Of a DNA stretch of 18,875 bases, positions 1 to 7,029 are shown in pieces; positions within the stretch are counted from its first letter, which is position 1; every line of letters starts with the position of its first letter. A model generated the notes under the pieces. The model was given only the letters and a program-made list of their open reading frames with translations. It was not told the DNA's origin and did not search any database. Source of the DNA: HGM11788 sp964654945 (GTDB lineage Bacteria; Bacillota; Clostridia; Lachnospirales; CAG-274); assembly GCA_964654945.1 (NCBI GenBank), contig CAZZLN010000039.1, forward strand, positions 1-18,875, written 5' to 3'. The translations under genes were made by a program, and so were the position numbers.

Positions 1-26
1 TCCGATAAATCTTTCGGTTCAATGAT

Positions 27-99
27 GGGGAGATTGTACTCCCACCGATTTAAAAATTTGCTTTACTCACCACCTATATAGGTAGGAGTACTATCTCTC
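27..99. repeat. Imperfect inverted repeat at window edge
   Basis: The arm at 30-46 (GAGATTGTACTCCCACC) is the reverse complement of 81-97 (GGTAGGAGTACTATCTC) at 15 of 17 positions, with a 34-base loop. The loop edge holds a 12-base perfect palindrome, ACCTATATAGGT, at 72-83. A smaller hairpin, CCGA/TCGG, lies at 2-17. The repeat sits 6 bases beyond the stop codon of the SGNH gene, so it could act as its transcription end, but no run of T follows on either strand. It could instead be the structured end of a mobile element lying off the left edge. The sequence shown cannot decide between these. Confidence 0.6.
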
Positions 100-105
100 A
101 TTCGA

Positions 106-1149
106 TTAAATATTATTTTTAAGCCAGTCAGCAAACCAATTATCAATAATTTCAACACCGCTGTGATTTAAGTGGGCGTCATCTCTGAAATTGTCATTTG
201 TCAAAAGCCGGTATTGTTTATTAATAATATTTAAGTCTAAATATTTAACATTGTTATCATCAGCGATTTTCTGAAGCTTATTGTGAATTAAATCATAGTT
301 TTTAATATAATCCATAGACACATTTGCAATTGGAGCTGTCACAAAAATAATATTAATATTATTTTCTTTACACAGCTTTACAATTTTATTTACATATTTA
401 ACCTGAGTTGAATTTTCCTCCCATTTAAGTCCGTCAAGGTTTTTAAACTGATTTGTTTTATCAAATTCATCTTCAAGCATATTGTAGTTACAATAAGTAT
501 AACCCTTTGAACGGTATTTTTCAATGCCCTTTTGTTTTTCTTTTTCGGGAGTAAACACTCCATAATTATTTTCAAGCTTTTCTTTAAGCTTGGTATTTCT
601 ATAGGCAAAATAATCAGCCTGATACCTGAAAATGTTTATATTATATTTCACCTTTTCACTAAGAGGAAAAACATTTTTAATATAGTCATTTTCAAGCTCT
701 TTGTTTTTCATAACCTGAAAAAGATACCCTGCCTGTGTAAGCTCAAATTCATCATCAAGCATATCCCAATACAACTCAAGCACCACTGTTTCAGGCTTTT
801 GATAATTAAGGGCTTCTCTTAATGTGTAATAAGTTGAATCATAATGCTGCAAAGGCATACCCAGCTGATACCCTGATGTGCCAAGCTTATTATCAATAAT
901 TTCAGGGTCAAAGGTACAATATGAATGAGATGACCCGATATAAAGCATATTTACACTGTTTTTTGGAAGTGAATAAAATTCGTTCCAGCGGCTTTCATTA
1001 TAGTTGTTTATTTTGTTTTCGGTTGTTGCCACACTATATATTTCCCCAAGCTTATAAACCACAGGAATGATACAGACAGCAAATATTATAATTTTAAATA
1101 TAAAAATTATTTTTTCTTTAAAACTGGAAGTATATAAATTCTCCTCCAC
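106..1149 (-). CDS. Membrane-anchored SGNH-hydrolase-like acyltransfer partner (DltD/AlgJ-like)
   Basis: A 347-residue protein with a short cytoplasmic N-terminus, one membrane segment at about 13-33, and an outside domain of SGNH/GDSL type. The block I motif IGSSHS lies at 71-76 with Ser74 as the likely nucleophile. The C-terminal block V is DDAH at 323-326, giving the Asp and His of the triad. In AlgI/AlgJ, PatA/PatB and DltB/DltD systems, a protein of this kind takes the acyl group exported by the MBOAT protein and puts it on a surface polymer. That role is inferred here from the motifs and from the MBOAT gene directly upstream. The start is GTG at 1147-1149, inside the last 11 codons of the MBOAT gene (32-base overlap), with AGGAG at 1159-1163, nine bases away; no better start is seen. 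The two genes are therefore probably translationally coupled. The acyl group and target polymer cannot be told from sequence. Confidence 0.75.
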   Translation of the reverse strand: MEENLYTSSFKEKIIFIFKIIIFAVCIIPVVYKLGEIYSVATTENKINNYNESRWNEFYSLPKNSVNMLYIGSSHSYCTFDPEIIDNKLGTSGYQLGMPLQHYDSTYYTLREALNYQKPETVVLELYWDMLDDEFELTQAGYLFQVMKNKELENDYIKNVFPLSEKVKYNINIFRYQADYFAYRNTKLKEKLENNYGVFTPEKEKQKGIEKYRSKGYTYCNYNMLEDEFDKTNQFKNLDGLKWEENSTQVKYVNKIVKLCKENNINIIFVTAPIANVSMDYIKNYDLIHNKLQKIADDNNVKYLDLNIINKQYRLLTNDNFRDDAHLNHSGVEIIDNWFADWLKNNI

Positions 1150-2545
1150 CTGAGAACACTCCTATTCCTAAAATAATAATAACAAGAATATAATAATAAA
1201 CAAATCTGAATATAAAAGGTATTCTCTCAGCAAAGCTTTGAATATTAAAAAGCTCACTTAAAAATAATACAAAAATTGCACCGGAAACAAGTATGATTTC
1301 AAAAATCTGCAATCCCATATTGTTAAATACTTCATAAAGATACTGCAAATCAGTTATATTATTAATATCCGTAAATAAATTTCTTATTATATAAAAGCAG
1401 TCTGAAATTGAATTAGACCTGAAAAATACCCAAGCAAACATTACAAGTATAAATGTAATTAAAATTTTAAAAGGTAAAAATATTTTATAATCACTGTTTG
1501 GCAAAATTCTGTTTTTAATATCCCCTATAACCTGATAAGCACCATGCAGACCTCCCCATAACACAAATGTCCAGTTAGCACCATGCCATACACCGCTTAA
1601 TAAAAATGTTATCATAACATTAATATATTTTCTTAAAATTCCCTTTCTGTTTCCCCCTAAAGGTATATAAACATAATCTCTGAACCATGTTGAAAGGGAT
1701 ATATGCCATCTTCTCCAAAAATCCTTTATGCTTTTGGCAAAATAAGGTCTGTCAAAATTCTTTATAAGATTTATGCCAAGAATTTTTCCGCAGCCTCTTG
1801 CTATATCAGTATATCCGCTGAAATCTCCGTAAATCTGAAATGTAAAAAACAATGTGGCAAATATAAGGGATATTCCCCTATATTCATGGGGATTGTTATA
1901 AACAGTATCAACTAAAACCCCTGCTCTGTCAGAAATAACAATCTTTTTAAAATATCCCATAGTCATTAGCTTTAAGCCTTCAGAAAAATTATTAACATTG
2001 AAATATTTTCTTTCAAAGAGCTGATTTAAAAGTCTGTCAGCTCTTTCAATAGGTCCTGCTACAAGCTGAGGGAAAAATGTTATAAACAATGTAAATTTAA
2101 AATAATTTTTTTCAGGCTTATATGTTTTTTTATAAACATCAATTGTGTAGCTTGCTGCCTGAAAAGTATAGAAAGATATACCCATAGGAAGAATTATATC
2201 AAACTCTTTAACAGGATATACCAAGCCGAAATATTCATAAATACATTTAAAGGTATCACTTATAAACACAAGATATTTAAACACAATTAAAAATCCGAAA
2301 TTTATAATAAGGCTAATGATAAGGAGCAATTTAGCTTTATTTACGTATTTATAAATCATAAGGGAAATAAAATAGTTTACAAAAGATGTAAAAAGAATAA
2401 GCACTATAAGCTCTGCTCTCCAGCACATATAAAATATTAAGCTTGCTGCTAAAAGCATTATCCATCTGAATTTATGGGGCAGTATGTAATGGAGTATTAC
2501 AACTGCAATAAAAAATAATATAAATGTAAGTGAATTAAATAACAT
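1118..2545 (-). CDS. MBOAT family membrane-bound O-acyltransferase (AlgI/DltB-like)
   Basis: A 475-residue multi-pass membrane protein that, by family, moves acyl groups (usually acetyl) across the membrane for O-acylation of an extracellular polymer. Many hydrophobic helices span the length. The MBOAT core is clear: WRRWHIS with His281, then YIPLGGNR at 293-300, then GVWHGANW with the invariant His321, which corresponds to the catalytic His of AlgI. FPQLVAGPIER at about 158-168 is also typical of the AlgI branch. The length matches the family. The ATG at 2543-2545 has GGAGG at 2553-2557, seven bases away. It is the first gene of a two-gene unit with the SGNH protein, and a strong promoter lies upstream. 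No dltA/dltC or alginate biosynthesis genes are adjacent, so the class is AlgI/PatA-like rather than a full dlt operon. Confidence 0.92.
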   Translation of the reverse strand: MLFNSLTFILFFIAVVILHYILPHKFRWIMLLAASLIFYMCWRAELIVLILFTSFVNYFISLMIYKYVNKAKLLLIISLIINFGFLIVFKYLVFISDTFKCIYEYFGLVYPVKEFDIILPMGISFYTFQAASYTIDVYKKTYKPEKNYFKFTLFITFFPQLVAGPIERADRLLNQLFERKYFNVNNFSEGLKLMTMGYFKKIVISDRAGVLVDTVYNNPHEYRGISLIFATLFFTFQIYGDFSGYTDIARGCGKILGINLIKNFDRPYFAKSIKDFWRRWHISLSTWFRDYVYIPLGGNRKGILRKYINVMITFLLSGVWHGANWTFVLWGGLHGAYQVIGDIKNRILPNSDYKIFLPFKILITFILVMFAWVFFRSNSISDCFYIIRNLFTDINNITDLQYLYEVFNNMGLQIFEIILVSGAIFVLFLSELFNIQSFAERIPFIFRFVYYYILVIIILGIGVFSGGGEFIYFQF

Positions 2546-2567
2546 CTTTCTACCTCCATTTTATATG

Positions 2568-2596
2568 ATTATAAACTATTTTAGCCTCAATTTCAA
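2568..2596 (-). promoter_or_regulatory. Sigma-A-type promoter for the MBOAT-SGNH pair
   Basis: Read on the minus strand this is TTGAAA, 17 bases, TATAAT. The -10 end is 22 bases before the MBOAT start codon. It lies back to back with the plus-strand promoter at 2605-2633 without overlapping it. Confidence 0.65.
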
Positions 2597-2604
2597 TAAA
2601 AGAC

Positions 2605-2633
2605 TTGATAATGTAAGAAATATGTTTTAAAAT
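2605..2633 (+). promoter_or_regulatory. Sigma-A-type promoter for DUF4321-maf
   Basis: TTGATA at 2605-2610, a 17-base spacer, then TAAAAT at 2628-2633: one mismatch in each hexamer. It lies 31 bases upstream of the DUF4321 start codon. Confidence 0.6.
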
Positions 2634-2664
2634 ATAAACAATATTAAAAACAAAGGAGATTGGC

Positions 2665-2913
2665 ATGAAAAATAATTTTATAATGATACTTATTATTTTA
2701 TCAGGACTTATTATAGGAAGCTATCTTGGCTCTCTTACAGAAAGCATACCTGCTTTAAGCTGGCTTAATTACGGAAAAACAATAGGGCTTACACAGCCTT
2801 TTATACTAGATTTGTCATTTTTAAAGCTTCAGTTTGGTTTAAGCATAAGCTTTACAATAGCAGGAATTATAGGAATGATAATTTCATTTATAATTTACAG
2901 AAAGGTGATTTAA
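2665..2913 (+). CDS. Small membrane protein, DUF4321 family
   Basis: An 82-residue protein with two membrane helices, at about 5-25 and 58-79, joined by a short polar stretch containing a Pro-rich turn (ESIPALSWLNYGK). It resembles the DUF4321 family, small clostridial proteins of unknown function often encoded next to maf; this is a judgement from sequence character and neighbour. The ATG has AAAGGAG at 2652-2658, six bases away. Its TAA stop is followed without a gap by the TTG start of maf, so the two are cotranscribed and probably coupled. No function is claimed. Confidence 0.8.
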   Translation: MKNNFIMILIILSGLIIGSYLGSLTESIPALSWLNYGKTIGLTQPFILDLSFLKLQFGLSISFTIAGIIGMIISFIIYRKVI

Positions 2914-3492
2914 TTGATAGATATAATTTTAGCATCAGGCTCTCCGAGAAGGTCTGAACTTTTAAAACAAATAGGTATTCAATTCAGTGTAAAAACAAGT
3001 GATGCCGATGAAAGCTATCCAAATAACGAAGCTCCCGAAAATATAGTTGCAGAGCTTTCATCCAGAAAGGCTTTTGCTGTATTTGAAGAAGTTTTGCCAT
3101 ATAATAACACTGCAATAATAGGGGCAGACACAATAGTTGTTCACAAAGGAGATATTCTTGGCAAGCCTAAAAACAGAGAAGATGCCTTTAATATGCTAAG
3201 CTCTCTTTCTGATAATGTTCATCAGGTTTATACGGGAGTTACAATTGTGTATTATATAGACAACATAATAAGCTCTGAAACATTTTATGAATGTACAAAT
3301 GTATATTTTAACAAGCTTAGTGACGATGAAATAAACAGATATATCAACACATGGGAGCCAATGGATAAAGCAGGTGCTTATGGTATTCAGGGAAAGGGTG
3401 CAGTGCTTATTAAAAAAATAGAAGGCGATTATTATTCTGTTGTTGGACTTCCTATTGCAAGGGTTTTTGAAAGCCTTAAAAAATATTTATAA
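2914..3492 (+). CDS. maf: Maf/YhdE family nucleoside triphosphate pyrophosphatase
   Basis: A 192-residue cytoplasmic enzyme of the Maf family, which hydrolyses non-canonical or pyrimidine nucleoside triphosphates (dTTP and UTP in known members) to the monophosphate and pyrophosphate, and is linked to septum control in Bacillus. Visible motifs are SGSPRR at 8-13 (phosphate binding), GADTIV at 70-75 with the catalytic Asp72, LGKPKN at 82-87, YTGV at 106-109, and EPMDKAGAYGIQG towards the C-terminus. Length is normal. The start is TTG at 2914-2916, adjoining the DUF4321 stop, with AAAGGTG at 2901-2907 six bases upstream. This start places the conserved LASGSPRR at the expected distance from the N-terminus. 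In many clostridia maf precedes radC and mreBCD; here the next gene is convergent and unrelated. Confidence 0.95.
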   Translation: MIDIILASGSPRRSELLKQIGIQFSVKTSDADESYPNNEAPENIVAELSSRKAFAVFEEVLPYNNTAIIGADTIVVHKGDILGKPKNREDAFNMLSSLSDNVHQVYTGVTIVYYIDNIISSETFYECTNVYFNKLSDDEINRYINTWEPMDKAGAYGIQGKGAVLIKKIEGDYYSVVGLPIARVFESLKKYL

Positions 3493-3518
3493 AATCATAT
3501 CTTTAAAATTTACAATTT

Positions 3519-3545
3519 AAGGCTTGCCCCGCCCTATAAGCTTTT
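3519..3545 (+). terminator. Possible weak terminator after maf
   Basis: AAGGCTT (3519-3525) pairs with AAGCTTT (3538-3544), including one G-U pair, around a 12-base C-rich loop. Only a short T run follows (to 3545, then GTC). It is weak, but it is the only hairpin with any T tract on this strand between maf and the convergent kduI. The rest of 3493-3635 shows nothing else convincing. Confidence 0.3.
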
Positions 3546-3635
3546 GTCAAAAATATGACAGCTCATTACTGTATACCTTATTTATTTTATTTGTCAAAGC
3601 TTTTAACCCATGAGGATATTTTCATTTTTTGGGAC

Positions 3636-3667
3636 AAAAAAATAGAGGCACGAATTGTACCTCTATT
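3636..3667 (-). terminator. Rho-independent terminator of kdgK-kduI
   Basis: An 8-bp stem, AATAGAGG (3641-3648) with CCTCTATT (3660-3667), around an 11-base loop. On the minus strand it is followed by an unbroken T run (3636-3642 are all A on the plus strand). It begins 20 bases past the kduI stop codon. Confidence 0.85.
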
Positions 3668-3686
3668 AAAAATATAAACAAATTAA

Positions 3687-4556
3687 TTATTTTAAATCAC
3701 CTGTTTTCAACCAGTCCTGATCATCATAATCTTTGTTTTCTCCAACCATACCCCAAATAAATGTATAAGCCTTAGTGCCTACACCACTGTGAATTGACCA
3801 GCTTGGAGATATAACAGCAGATTCATTTTTCATAACAATGTGCCTTGTTTCATCAGGCTTACCCATCATATGGAATACCACATTGTCATCATCCATATCA
3901 AAGTATAAATAAACTTCCATTCTTCTTTCGTGAGTATGACATGGCATAGTGTTCCAGTTAGAGCCCGGGTCAAGCTTAGTTAATCCCATAGCAATCTGAC
4001 AGCTTCCGTATTCAACGCCATCTCTCTGAGATAATCTTGCAAATACTTCATCATGTATGTACTGATTTATTGTTCTCTTATTACAATCTTCCAAAGAGCC
4101 TAATGGCTTATGATTTGCATCATCATAAGAAATTAAAACTGTTGGATAAGTCTTATGTGCAGTGCCTGAAATCATATAGAACTTTGGCGGATTAGCAGGA
4201 TTTTTAGCACTAAATGCAATTTCCTTAACACCCATACCAACATAAATAGCATCGCCGTTATTTACTGTATAGTCCTTGCCGTCAACTGAAACTGTACCGT
4301 CACTGCCAATATTTATAACACCAAGCTCTCTCCTTTGCAGGAAGTATTCAGCTGCTAATTCCTTGCTGCCCTCAAGCTTTAAAACTTTATCAGTAGGTGT
4401 GATACCGCCAAATATAATTCTGTCATTGTGGCTGTAAACTAATTTAGCTTCACCGGGCACAAAAATGTTTTCTACCAAAAAATGATCTCTTAACTGGCTT
4501 GTTGTATAATGCTTAACATCATCGAAATGATTTGAATATCTTGTTTCTAAAGTCAT
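3687..4556 (-). CDS. kduI: 5-keto 4-deoxyuronate isomerase
   Basis: KduI (4-deoxy-L-threo-5-hexosulose-uronate ketol-isomerase) turns the product of unsaturated oligogalacturonide cleavage into 2,5-diketo-3-deoxygluconate in the cytoplasm. The 289-residue length is normal. The cupin metal site is complete: His207, His209 and Glu214 in CHTHERRMEVYLYF, and His256 in SWSIHSG. Relative spacing is the same as in the E. coli enzyme (196, 198, 203, 245), offset by 11. The ATG at 4554-4556 is preceded by AAGGAGG about ten bases upstream. It is second in a unit after kdgK, 70 bases downstream, with an intergenic hairpin between them. The next step (a KduD-type dehydrogenase) is not in the window. Codons look more G/C-ending than in most neighbouring genes, hinting at high expression. 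Confidence 0.96.
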   Translation of the reverse strand: MTLETRYSNHFDDVKHYTTSQLRDHFLVENIFVPGEAKLVYSHNDRIIFGGITPTDKVLKLEGSKELAAEYFLQRRELGVINIGSDGTVSVDGKDYTVNNGDAIYVGMGVKEIAFSAKNPANPPKFYMISGTAHKTYPTVLISYDDANHKPLGSLEDCNKRTINQYIHDEVFARLSQRDGVEYGSCQIAMGLTKLDPGSNWNTMPCHTHERRMEVYLYFDMDDDNVVFHMMGKPDETRHIVMKNESAVISPSWSIHSGVGTKAYTFIWGMVGENKDYDDQDWLKTGDLK

Positions 4557-4584
4557 AATATATTACCCTCCTTAATTTAATAAA

Positions 4585-4607
4585 GCTGAAGGCTTAAAGC
4601 CTTCAGC
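4585..4607 (-). promoter_or_regulatory. Intergenic hairpin between kdgK and kduI
   Basis: A perfect 10-bp stem, GCTGAAGGCT (4585-4594) with AGCCTTCAGC (4598-4607), and a 3-base loop. On the minus strand only a broken T run follows (GCTTTATTAAATT), so it is a poor full terminator. It may partly terminate, or protect or process the message so that the two genes are expressed at different levels. The hairpin is seen; the role is inferred. Confidence 0.6.
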
Positions 4608-4626
4608 CTTGTTGTTTAAATTATAA

Positions 4627-5649
4627 TTATCTCTGTACTCTGCCTGAACCGTCACAAGATTCAACTTCAGCTCTTGTAACAAGGTTGAAGTCACCAGGAA
4701 TAGTATGCTTAAGAGCAGATGCAGAAACTGCAAATTCAAGAGCAGCTTTCATATCCTTGCCGTCCATAAGGCCACAGATAAGACCGCCTGCAAAAGAGTC
4801 GCCGCCGCCAACTCTGTCTACGATAGGATTGATTTCGTATCTTGTTGAACGATAGAATTCTCTTGTAGCACCATCCATAATACAAGCAGACCAGCCATTG
4901 TGAGAAGCTGAGAAAGATTCTCTTAATGAAGAAATAACATACTTAAAGTTAAACTTATCACACATCTGATTGAATATGTCAACATAGCCTGCCATCTCAA
5001 GCTCACCTGAAGTAACATCAGTATTACCAGGCTTAAATCCAAGTACCTTTTCAGCATCTTCTTCGTTGCCGATACAAACGTCAACATACTGCATAAGGTT
5101 AGTCATAACCTTCTGAGCCTTTTCACTGGACCATAATTTCTTTCTGAAGTTAAGGTCACAAGAAACTGTAACGCCCTTAGCCTTAGCAGCCTTACAAGCA
5201 GCTTCTGTAACTTCAGCAGCTAAATCAGAAACAGCAGGAGTGATACCTGTAAAGTGGAACCAGTCAGCACCTTCAAAAATAGCATCAAAATCAAAGTTAT
5301 CAGCAGTTGCAGTAGCGATAGAAGAATTAGCTCTGTCATATACTACGTTAGATGCTCTCATAGAAGCACCTGTTTCTAAATAGTAAATACCAAGTCTGTC
5401 ACCGGTCTTAGCAATATGCTTAGTTTCAACACCAAATTTTCTTAATGCGGCAATAGCACATTCACCAATTGGATTAGCAGGAACAGCAGTAACAAATTCT
5501 GCATCATGACCATAGTTAGCTAAAGATACAGCTACGTTAGCCTCACCGCCGCCGTAGTTAATATCAAACTTAGTTGCCTGAATAAATCTTTCATTGCCGG
5601 GTGTAGACAATCTTAACATAATCTCACCCATAGTAACAATCTTGCCCAT
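4627..5649 (-). CDS. kdgK: 2-keto-3-deoxygluconate kinase (PfkB family sugar kinase)
   Basis: A 340-residue ribokinase/PfkB-family kinase. The N-terminal sugar-binding signature YGGGEANVAVSLANYG lies at about 32-47. CDLNFRKKLW at 164-173 is the DxNxRxxLW pattern of KDG kinases. The C-terminal PfkB signature DRVGGGDSFAGGL at 278-290 carries the anion hole and catalytic base Asp284. It phosphorylates 2-keto-3-deoxygluconate to KDPG, which an aldolase (not here) splits to pyruvate and glyceraldehyde 3-phosphate. The substrate call rests on these motifs and on kduI downstream; another keto-sugar is possible but less likely. The ATG at 5647-5649 has AAGGAGG at 5658-5664. It is first in its unit, behind a good promoter and a small inverted repeat in the leader. 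Confidence 0.9.
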   Translation of the reverse strand: MGKIVTMGEIMLRLSTPGNERFIQATKFDINYGGGEANVAVSLANYGHDAEFVTAVPANPIGECAIAALRKFGVETKHIAKTGDRLGIYYLETGASMRASNVVYDRANSSIATATADNFDFDAIFEGADWFHFTGITPAVSDLAAEVTEAACKAAKAKGVTVSCDLNFRKKLWSSEKAQKVMTNLMQYVDVCIGNEEDAEKVLGFKPGNTDVTSGELEMAGYVDIFNQMCDKFNFKYVISSLRESFSASHNGWSACIMDGATREFYRSTRYEINPIVDRVGGGDSFAGGLICGLMDGKDMKAALEFAVSASALKHTIPGDFNLVTRAEVESCDGSGRVQR

Positions 5650-5680
5650 TTAAAAATCCTCCTTGAATGTAAAAATTTTA

Positions 5681-5697
5681 ATATGTAAATAACATAT
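5681..5697. promoter_or_regulatory. Inverted repeat in the kdgK leader (candidate operator)
   Basis: ATATGT (5681-5686) and ACATAT (5692-5697) separated by 5 bases. It lies just downstream of the expected transcription start from the promoter at 5711-5739, where a repressor would block transcription. The regulator is not in the window. Short AT-rich dyads also arise by chance. Confidence 0.35.
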
Positions 5698-5710
5698 CTT
5701 TTATGTCTAA

Positions 5711-5739
5711 ATTATACCACATATTTTTTATAAGTTCAA
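5711..5739 (-). promoter_or_regulatory. Sigma-A-type promoter for kdgK-kduI
   Basis: On the minus strand: TTGAAC, exactly 17 bases, TATAAT. The expected start is near 5704, giving a leader of about 55 bases that ends in AAGGAGG before the kdgK ATG. Confidence 0.75.
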
Positions 5740-5771
5740 CACCATATTTTACTTTTTTTACAAAAATATTT

Positions 5772-5794
5772 CATAAATTGAGGCATAATTTATG
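5772..5794. repeat. 8-bp inverted repeat between the PadR operon and kdgK
   Basis: CATAAATT (5772-5779) and AATTTATG (5787-5794) with a 7-base loop, lying 43 bases past the stop codon of the 198-residue protein gene and upstream of the kdgK promoter. On the minus strand AAATATTTTTG follows, so it may be a weak terminator for the PadR operon, or a regulator site for kdgK. The rest of 5650-5837 shows nothing more. Confidence 0.35.
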
Positions 5795-5837
5795 ATTATA
5801 TCACATAATTATTATTAGTATCGGGCATTTATTACAT

Positions 5838-6434
5838 TTATCTGTCTTTATATTTATCAATATAATCTTTATATGTTATAAGCTCCTGATTGTCATTAAG
5901 CTCAATAAGACGATTTCTGTCAGCAGGATTAACCATTATTTTAACATCATATCCCTTTTCCCCGTTTTCAATTATTCTTTTATTCTTAATCTGATACATT
6001 AATTCTTTAAAATCTGTCATGGCATTTCCATCATCAATATATCTGTAATTTAATGGATTAAGGTAATTTACCCTATGTTCCGAAATATACATATTTCCTG
6101 TGTCATATATATAATATTCATTAGTTATTTTTGTGTTAAAATCTGTATACTCTCCGTTGTGATTTATAACATATTTTATCTCTCCTGCGGGAATATTATT
6201 GTCCTCTGTAATGGTAAAATTACTTACTTTACTGTATGTTATGTTTTCGTAATATACATATCCGCTCTCAGGTAATTTTAATGTAAACTCATCAGTAACA
6301 TTTTTTTCGGCATTATCAGCCTTAACATATTCAATGCTGCTTATTTCATAAAAAAGTATACCTGCTCCAACACCGCAAAGCACAAGACCTGCTAAAAATA
6401 AAACCGCCATATATTTTGCAAACTTAAATTTCAT
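5838..6434 (-). CDS. Membrane-anchored protein of unknown function, third gene of PadR operon
   Basis: A 198-residue protein with a positively charged N-terminus, one membrane helix at about 8-30, then a mostly beta-rich polar domain expected outside the cell, ending in a Lys/Asp-rich tail. I do not recognise the domain. In PadR-DUF1700 operons this place is often filled by a DUF4097-type beta-helix adhesin-like protein; this one is shorter and lacks its repeats. The ATG at 6432-6434 overlaps the end of the HAAS gene by 11 bases and has GAGGTG seven bases upstream, so it is cotranscribed and coupled. A sensor or partner of the HAAS protein at the membrane is a reasonable guess from position only. 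Confidence 0.8.
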   Translation of the reverse strand: MKFKFAKYMAVLFLAGLVLCGVGAGILFYEISSIEYVKADNAEKNVTDEFTLKLPESGYVYYENITYSKVSNFTITEDNNIPAGEIKYVINHNGEYTDFNTKITNEYYIYDTGNMYISEHRVNYLNPLNYRYIDDGNAMTDFKELMYQIKNKRIIENGEKGYDVKIMVNPADRNRLIELNDNQELITYKDYIDKYKDR

Positions 6435-7029
6435 CGTGTTTCACCTCATTTTTAAAATATTTTGTAAAATAAACATATTTCAAAATTACTAAAAGAACAG
6501 CTATGGCACACAGATTAAATCCAAGACAGCCAATTGTAAGACCAATAGCAGGATACCCCAAAATCATTAAAACAAAAAGTACGCCGAAGCCTACAACCGT
6601 AAAGGGCAAAAATAGAAAACATGGCAGAACAAAAAATAATACTCCTATTCTTACTGCCCATAAAAATATATTTCCCCAAAAATGAGCATCTTCACTTTCC
6701 GAATTTTTAAAGCAATTATTTTCAATATATTTTTTTGTTTTTAAAGCCTTATCTTTTATAAATACGGCACCTTTTGATATAGTCTGTTCGACCTTATCGG
6801 TATCAATGCCGTTATTCTTATATTTCGGATCAACATTATAAGCAGATAAAATCTCATCAGCAAGCTCGTCTGCATTTCCAAAATCTTTTATTGCCTCTTC
6901 TTCACTAAGACCTGACTTCATTTTCATATCAATATGCTGAGCATATTCGTTTAAAATATCTTCCCTTTCTTTTTCATTAAGAACCGCAAATCTCTTTTCA
7001 AGATATTTTAGAAATTCATTTTTATTCAT
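6424..7029 (-). CDS. HAAS-domain (DUF1700) membrane protein
   Basis: A 201-residue protein. Residues 1-65 form the helical HAAS signature (MNKNEFLKYLEKRFAVLNEK, then SEEEAIKDFGNADELADEIL). A charged linker follows, then three or four membrane helices over roughly 115-190. HAAS proteins are usually encoded beside a PadR regulator and are thought to be membrane partners in envelope-stress-type circuits; the exact action is not known. I chose ATG 7027-7029 rather than the in-frame GTG at 7039-7041. The GTG lies one base from AAGGAG (7043-7048), too close, while the ATG is 13 bases away and gives the usual MNKxEFL N-terminus. It overlaps the padR stop by 8 bases (ATGAATAA). If GTG is used the protein is 205 residues. 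Confidence 0.85.
   Translation of the reverse strand: MNKNEFLKYLEKRFAVLNEKEREDILNEYAQHIDMKMKSGLSEEEAIKDFGNADELADEILSAYNVDPKYKNNGIDTDKVEQTISKGAVFIKDKALKTKKYIENNCFKNSESEDAHFWGNIFLWAVRIGVLFFVLPCFLFLPFTVVGFGVLFVLMILGYPAIGLTIGCLGFNLCAIAVLLVILKYVYFTKYFKNEVKHDEI

Noticed and set aside
1..81. Open frame on the plus strand from the window edge to a TAG at 79-81, and another on the minus strand running off the edge from about 55.
   Set aside because: Both are under 30 codons, have no start in view and overlap the inverted repeat. Nothing in the translations is recognisable, so I do not call a partial gene.
106..2545. A complete dlt (D-alanylation) operon.
   Set aside because: No dltA ligase or dltC carrier gene lies on either side. 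The SGNH partner and MBOAT motifs fit the AlgI/PatA class equally well or better.
4585..4607. Full terminator between kdgK and kduI.
   Set aside because: The stem is strong, but the T tract after it is broken on both strands and the two genes belong to one pathway. It is reported as a hairpin of uncertain role.
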